A stretch of DNA of 7,784 nt. Origin: Pseudomonadota bacterium. Its GTDB lineage: Bacteria; Pseudomonadota; Gammaproteobacteria; SZUA-229. The DNA lies in assembly GCA_030836935.1 (NCBI GenBank), contig JAUPMA010000243.1, forward strand, positions 1 through 7,784. The letters run 5' to 3'. The notes under the pieces are model-generated. The model did no database searches. It was not told the DNA's origin and saw nothing but the letters and a program-made list of their open reading frames with translations. The translations under genes and the position numbers were made by a program. Of the stretch, positions 7,001 through 7,784 are shown one piece after another. Positions within the stretch are counted from its first letter, which is position 1. Every line of letters starts with the position of its first letter.

Positions 7001-7672
7001 TTGCGGCAAATCCAGATCAATGGCCAACTGGTGCCGCGGCGCATCATTCAATAACGCAATATTCACATCCTGAATAGCCAGATGCTGGTTATTGCGCTGC
7101 TCATCCTGCCAGTCGAGCTGGATGTCGTGGAGATAAATGGAAGTATTCTGCAACAGATGCAGGATTTCGGGAGGAATCCGCAACGGCCCTTCTTGCGGCG
7201 CCGGCAGCATCAGCCCCTGTATCTGCCAGCGGCCATCCGCCAGATGCCGGACTTGCAGATGACTGCCGTTGAACGCCACAAAGCCGAGCCGCAACTGCTG
7301 CTGCCGGATACTGGCCAGCCAGTCAAACCCCACCAGGATTTCATCGACATGCAAGAGATGACGTGTGCCGTCAGGATCAAAAATATCCACATCCAGCAGC
7401 TTCAATCGCGGTGACAACCACCAGATTTCAGCATCCACACCCTGAATGTTGACCGGCACGCCCAGCTGCCTGGCCAGCTGCTCGCGAATGTTGTCACCGT
7501 AATCGGTGACGTGCGGCAGCAACAGGCGCAGCACACCAAACATCAACGCCAGCAAGACCAGCAGCGAAGCCAGCAGAATGATGAGGCGATTACGCCAAGT
7601 GTGCGTACGGGAGATCAAGATAGCAGGACATTCAGGTAAAACAGATGCGGCAATCGTAGCAATAATGAGCAC
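4019..7672 (-). CDS. yhdP: YhdP family AsmA-like envelope protein (DUF3971/AsmA2)
   Basis: A single uninterrupted frame of up to 1217 residues, close to E. coli YhdP (about 1266). It has one N-terminal helix (about 30-51, LIILLASLLVLLALMFGVLRLLL) and then a very long, beta-rich, low-Cys periplasmic region. The C-terminal AsmA2 hallmark is AGRLLGIFNFRTLLSLDFGEQ (from about 1075) followed by FDDLDARFSFANG, EISMQGRIGL, DFDQTITVVPGVG and a late hydrophobic segment ending in YTVKGSWDKPSV. Known role: YhdP, TamB and YdbH are AsmA-like bridges that move phospholipids from the inner to the outer membrane. The coordinates use the first possible start, GTG 7672, but TTG 7618 (MISRTHTWRNRL) gives a more normal N-terminus without an extra hydrophobic stretch. 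Neither start has a visible Shine-Dalgarno. The stop TGA overlaps the next start, so it heads a four-gene block. The usual upstream neighbour rng is not seen within the 112 bases available. Confidence 0.95.
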   Translation of the reverse strand: MLIIATIAASVLPECPAILISRTHTWRNRLIILLASLLVLLALMFGVLRLLLPHVTDYGDNIREQLARQLGVPVNIQGVDAEIWWLSPRLKLLDVDIFDPDGTRHLLHVDEILVGFDWLASIRQQQLRLGFVAFNGSHLQVRHLADGRWQIQGLMLPAPQEGPLRIPPEILHLLQNTSIYLHDIQLDWQDEQRNNQHLAIQDVNIALLNDAPRHQLAIDLDLPQSYGGHVQLLADISGPLERPEQWRGRMYAALEHVRLKPWFNDYWDWFDFTADGQLDANIWIDWQQLQVQRVYSLVSGEDMALHYLNRNVHSWKLDRLIGNLRWRQQPDGWQADVSGLEIHRGRQSWQQPSALSLRMDEPLQQFSLRASYLQMDDLAYLAGLVNNFLPQPALADWVTPLQAWQPQGDLHDVDLKLPLAQPEALFFSSRFTDAGYSSQQANLPSVSGLDGRLAYQNRQARVQLDSQDVKLVFTDLFRQPLNLESLAADVFVSHDTSQTVIYAGEIAAVSPHIRTRGSLHLLVPQNAPAFMDLAMHYDQGKVAYTSHYLPTGIMDKDTVDWLDRALVKGDLAGGFLFYGQLQDFPFTSHEGVMLAQFDVANGELDYQPGWPAITGLGARVRFRNNAMLIDQGRGEILGAALADTTVSIDDLANARLAVNGDVSGPLPEMIRFVGESPLKNSLDFVSTLQTSGQARLGLDLQIPLAGDDSTQVSGRLALTGNELYLPEQHYRFKGVNGVLRFTEASLEAERLRASLDNYPLSLHIEPILIEGVNHSRIAVQGFAPLASLLAPLPDWQGKVSGGSDWQATIDIPMQPRADGVELSLAASGEMQGVASQLPLFLAKPAQQAGELRLDLDWLRNGDMNIRAALAGSYEARAERRSQRWQVQADSTLLRGRASFMQDFELDEIMTLDLERLDLAALQASQGDDSREPGQKPDTGLLPRQIPPLKAHIAQLDWGQVQLRNVNLHTRRTGSGMEIDLLELNGPQFSLNGRGSWQSSWRVPHVTRFDFRVKADDLGASLSQMGLGQNLEQTRGEAEFHWRWQDAPQNFSWARLNGDASLHLQEGRIQHVEAGAGRLLGIFNFRTLLSLDFGEQMREGFAFDDLDARFSFANGNAYSNDFIIKSKVAEISMQGRIGLVQEDFDQTITVVPGVGNTLTLIGTVAGGPITGVVVHIFQKLLRVDRIAQYKYTVKGSWDKPSVTLIDAPETVNNENNDL

Positions 7673-7674
7673 AA

Positions 7675-7733
7675 AGGTTAAAGCTTAAAGTGCAAAGTAA
7701 AGGTTTTTGCTTGCCACTTTAAACTTTAAACCT
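7675..7733. repeat. AT-rich imperfect palindrome upstream of yhdP
   Basis: The left arm 7675-7697 (aggttaaagcttaaagtg then caaag) pairs with the right arm 7710-7733, whose reverse complement reads aggtttaaagtttaaagtgg then caag. The arms differ by two single-base insertions and one mismatch, with a 12-base centre. It is much more AT-rich than the adjacent coding DNA. In orientation and place it would lie in the yhdP leader if transcription starts further upstream. Similar tttaaactttaaac palindromes are familiar to me as intergenic repeats, but only one copy is visible here. Confidence 0.6.
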
Positions 7734-7740
7734 GCACCTT

Positions 7741-7784
7741 CCCTAACAGCTTGTTGAAAAACGTTTTCGAGGCCGCCGATGCAA
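7741..7784. other. Intergenic edge, possible start of another repeat
   Basis: The last bases read ctaacagcttgttgaaaaac followed by a short palindrome aaaacgtttt (7758-7767) and a GC-rich tail. The 'ctaacag..tgttgaaaaac' wording resembles a repeat-type motif I have seen in other genomes. The window ends before any second arm, so this is unresolved. No coding frame here is convincing. Confidence 0.25.

Noticed and set aside
7640..7700. Possible sigma70-type promoter for yhdP in the AT-rich minus-strand DNA (CATTAT with a TTTAAG-like box)
   Set aside because: The -35 match is poor and AT-rich palindromic DNA gives such hits by chance. I could not support a promoter call.

Overview
The window reads as chromosomal housekeeping DNA from a gammaproteobacterium. 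The evidence is a close TrhP (YegQ) homologue with E. coli-like motifs, a full-length YhdP/AsmA-type protein, and a nitrilase-superfamily gene just downstream of yhdP, an arrangement I recall from Pseudomonas. I cannot name the genus. The gene order differs from E. coli and Pseudomonas, and the intergenic palindromes are of a kind I associate with environmental genomes.

Layout, left to right. Bases 1-1131 (+) hold the 3' part of trhP, the tRNA U34 hydroxylation enzyme, cut by the window edge. It converges, with only 5 bases between, on a minus-strand gene at 2339-1137. That gene encodes an exported thioredoxin-like domain fused to a DsbD/CcdA-like membrane domain, and an in-frame TAA splits it into two open frames. 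Bases 2340-2525 are intergenic and carry an imperfect palindrome plus two overlapping hairpins.

Bases 7672-2526 (-) form a four-gene same-strand block: yhdP, a coupled 116-residue secreted protein (TGATG overlap), a Nit-type amidase and an 86-residue two-helix membrane protein. A second imperfect palindrome (7675-7733) lies at the 5' boundary of yhdP. The last 50 or so bases may start another repeat.

How the genes fit together: the block joins a predicted envelope lipid-transfer protein, two small uncharacterised envelope proteins and a cytosolic repair amidase, probably on one transcript. The split redox protein and trhP look like separate units. I saw no complete mobile element, CRISPR array, tRNA or rRNA. 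The signals most worth a second look are the single in-frame stop in the thiol-disulfide protein, the small coupled secreted protein after yhdP, and the palindromes bounding the block. I do not see a convincing new defence or mobile system here.
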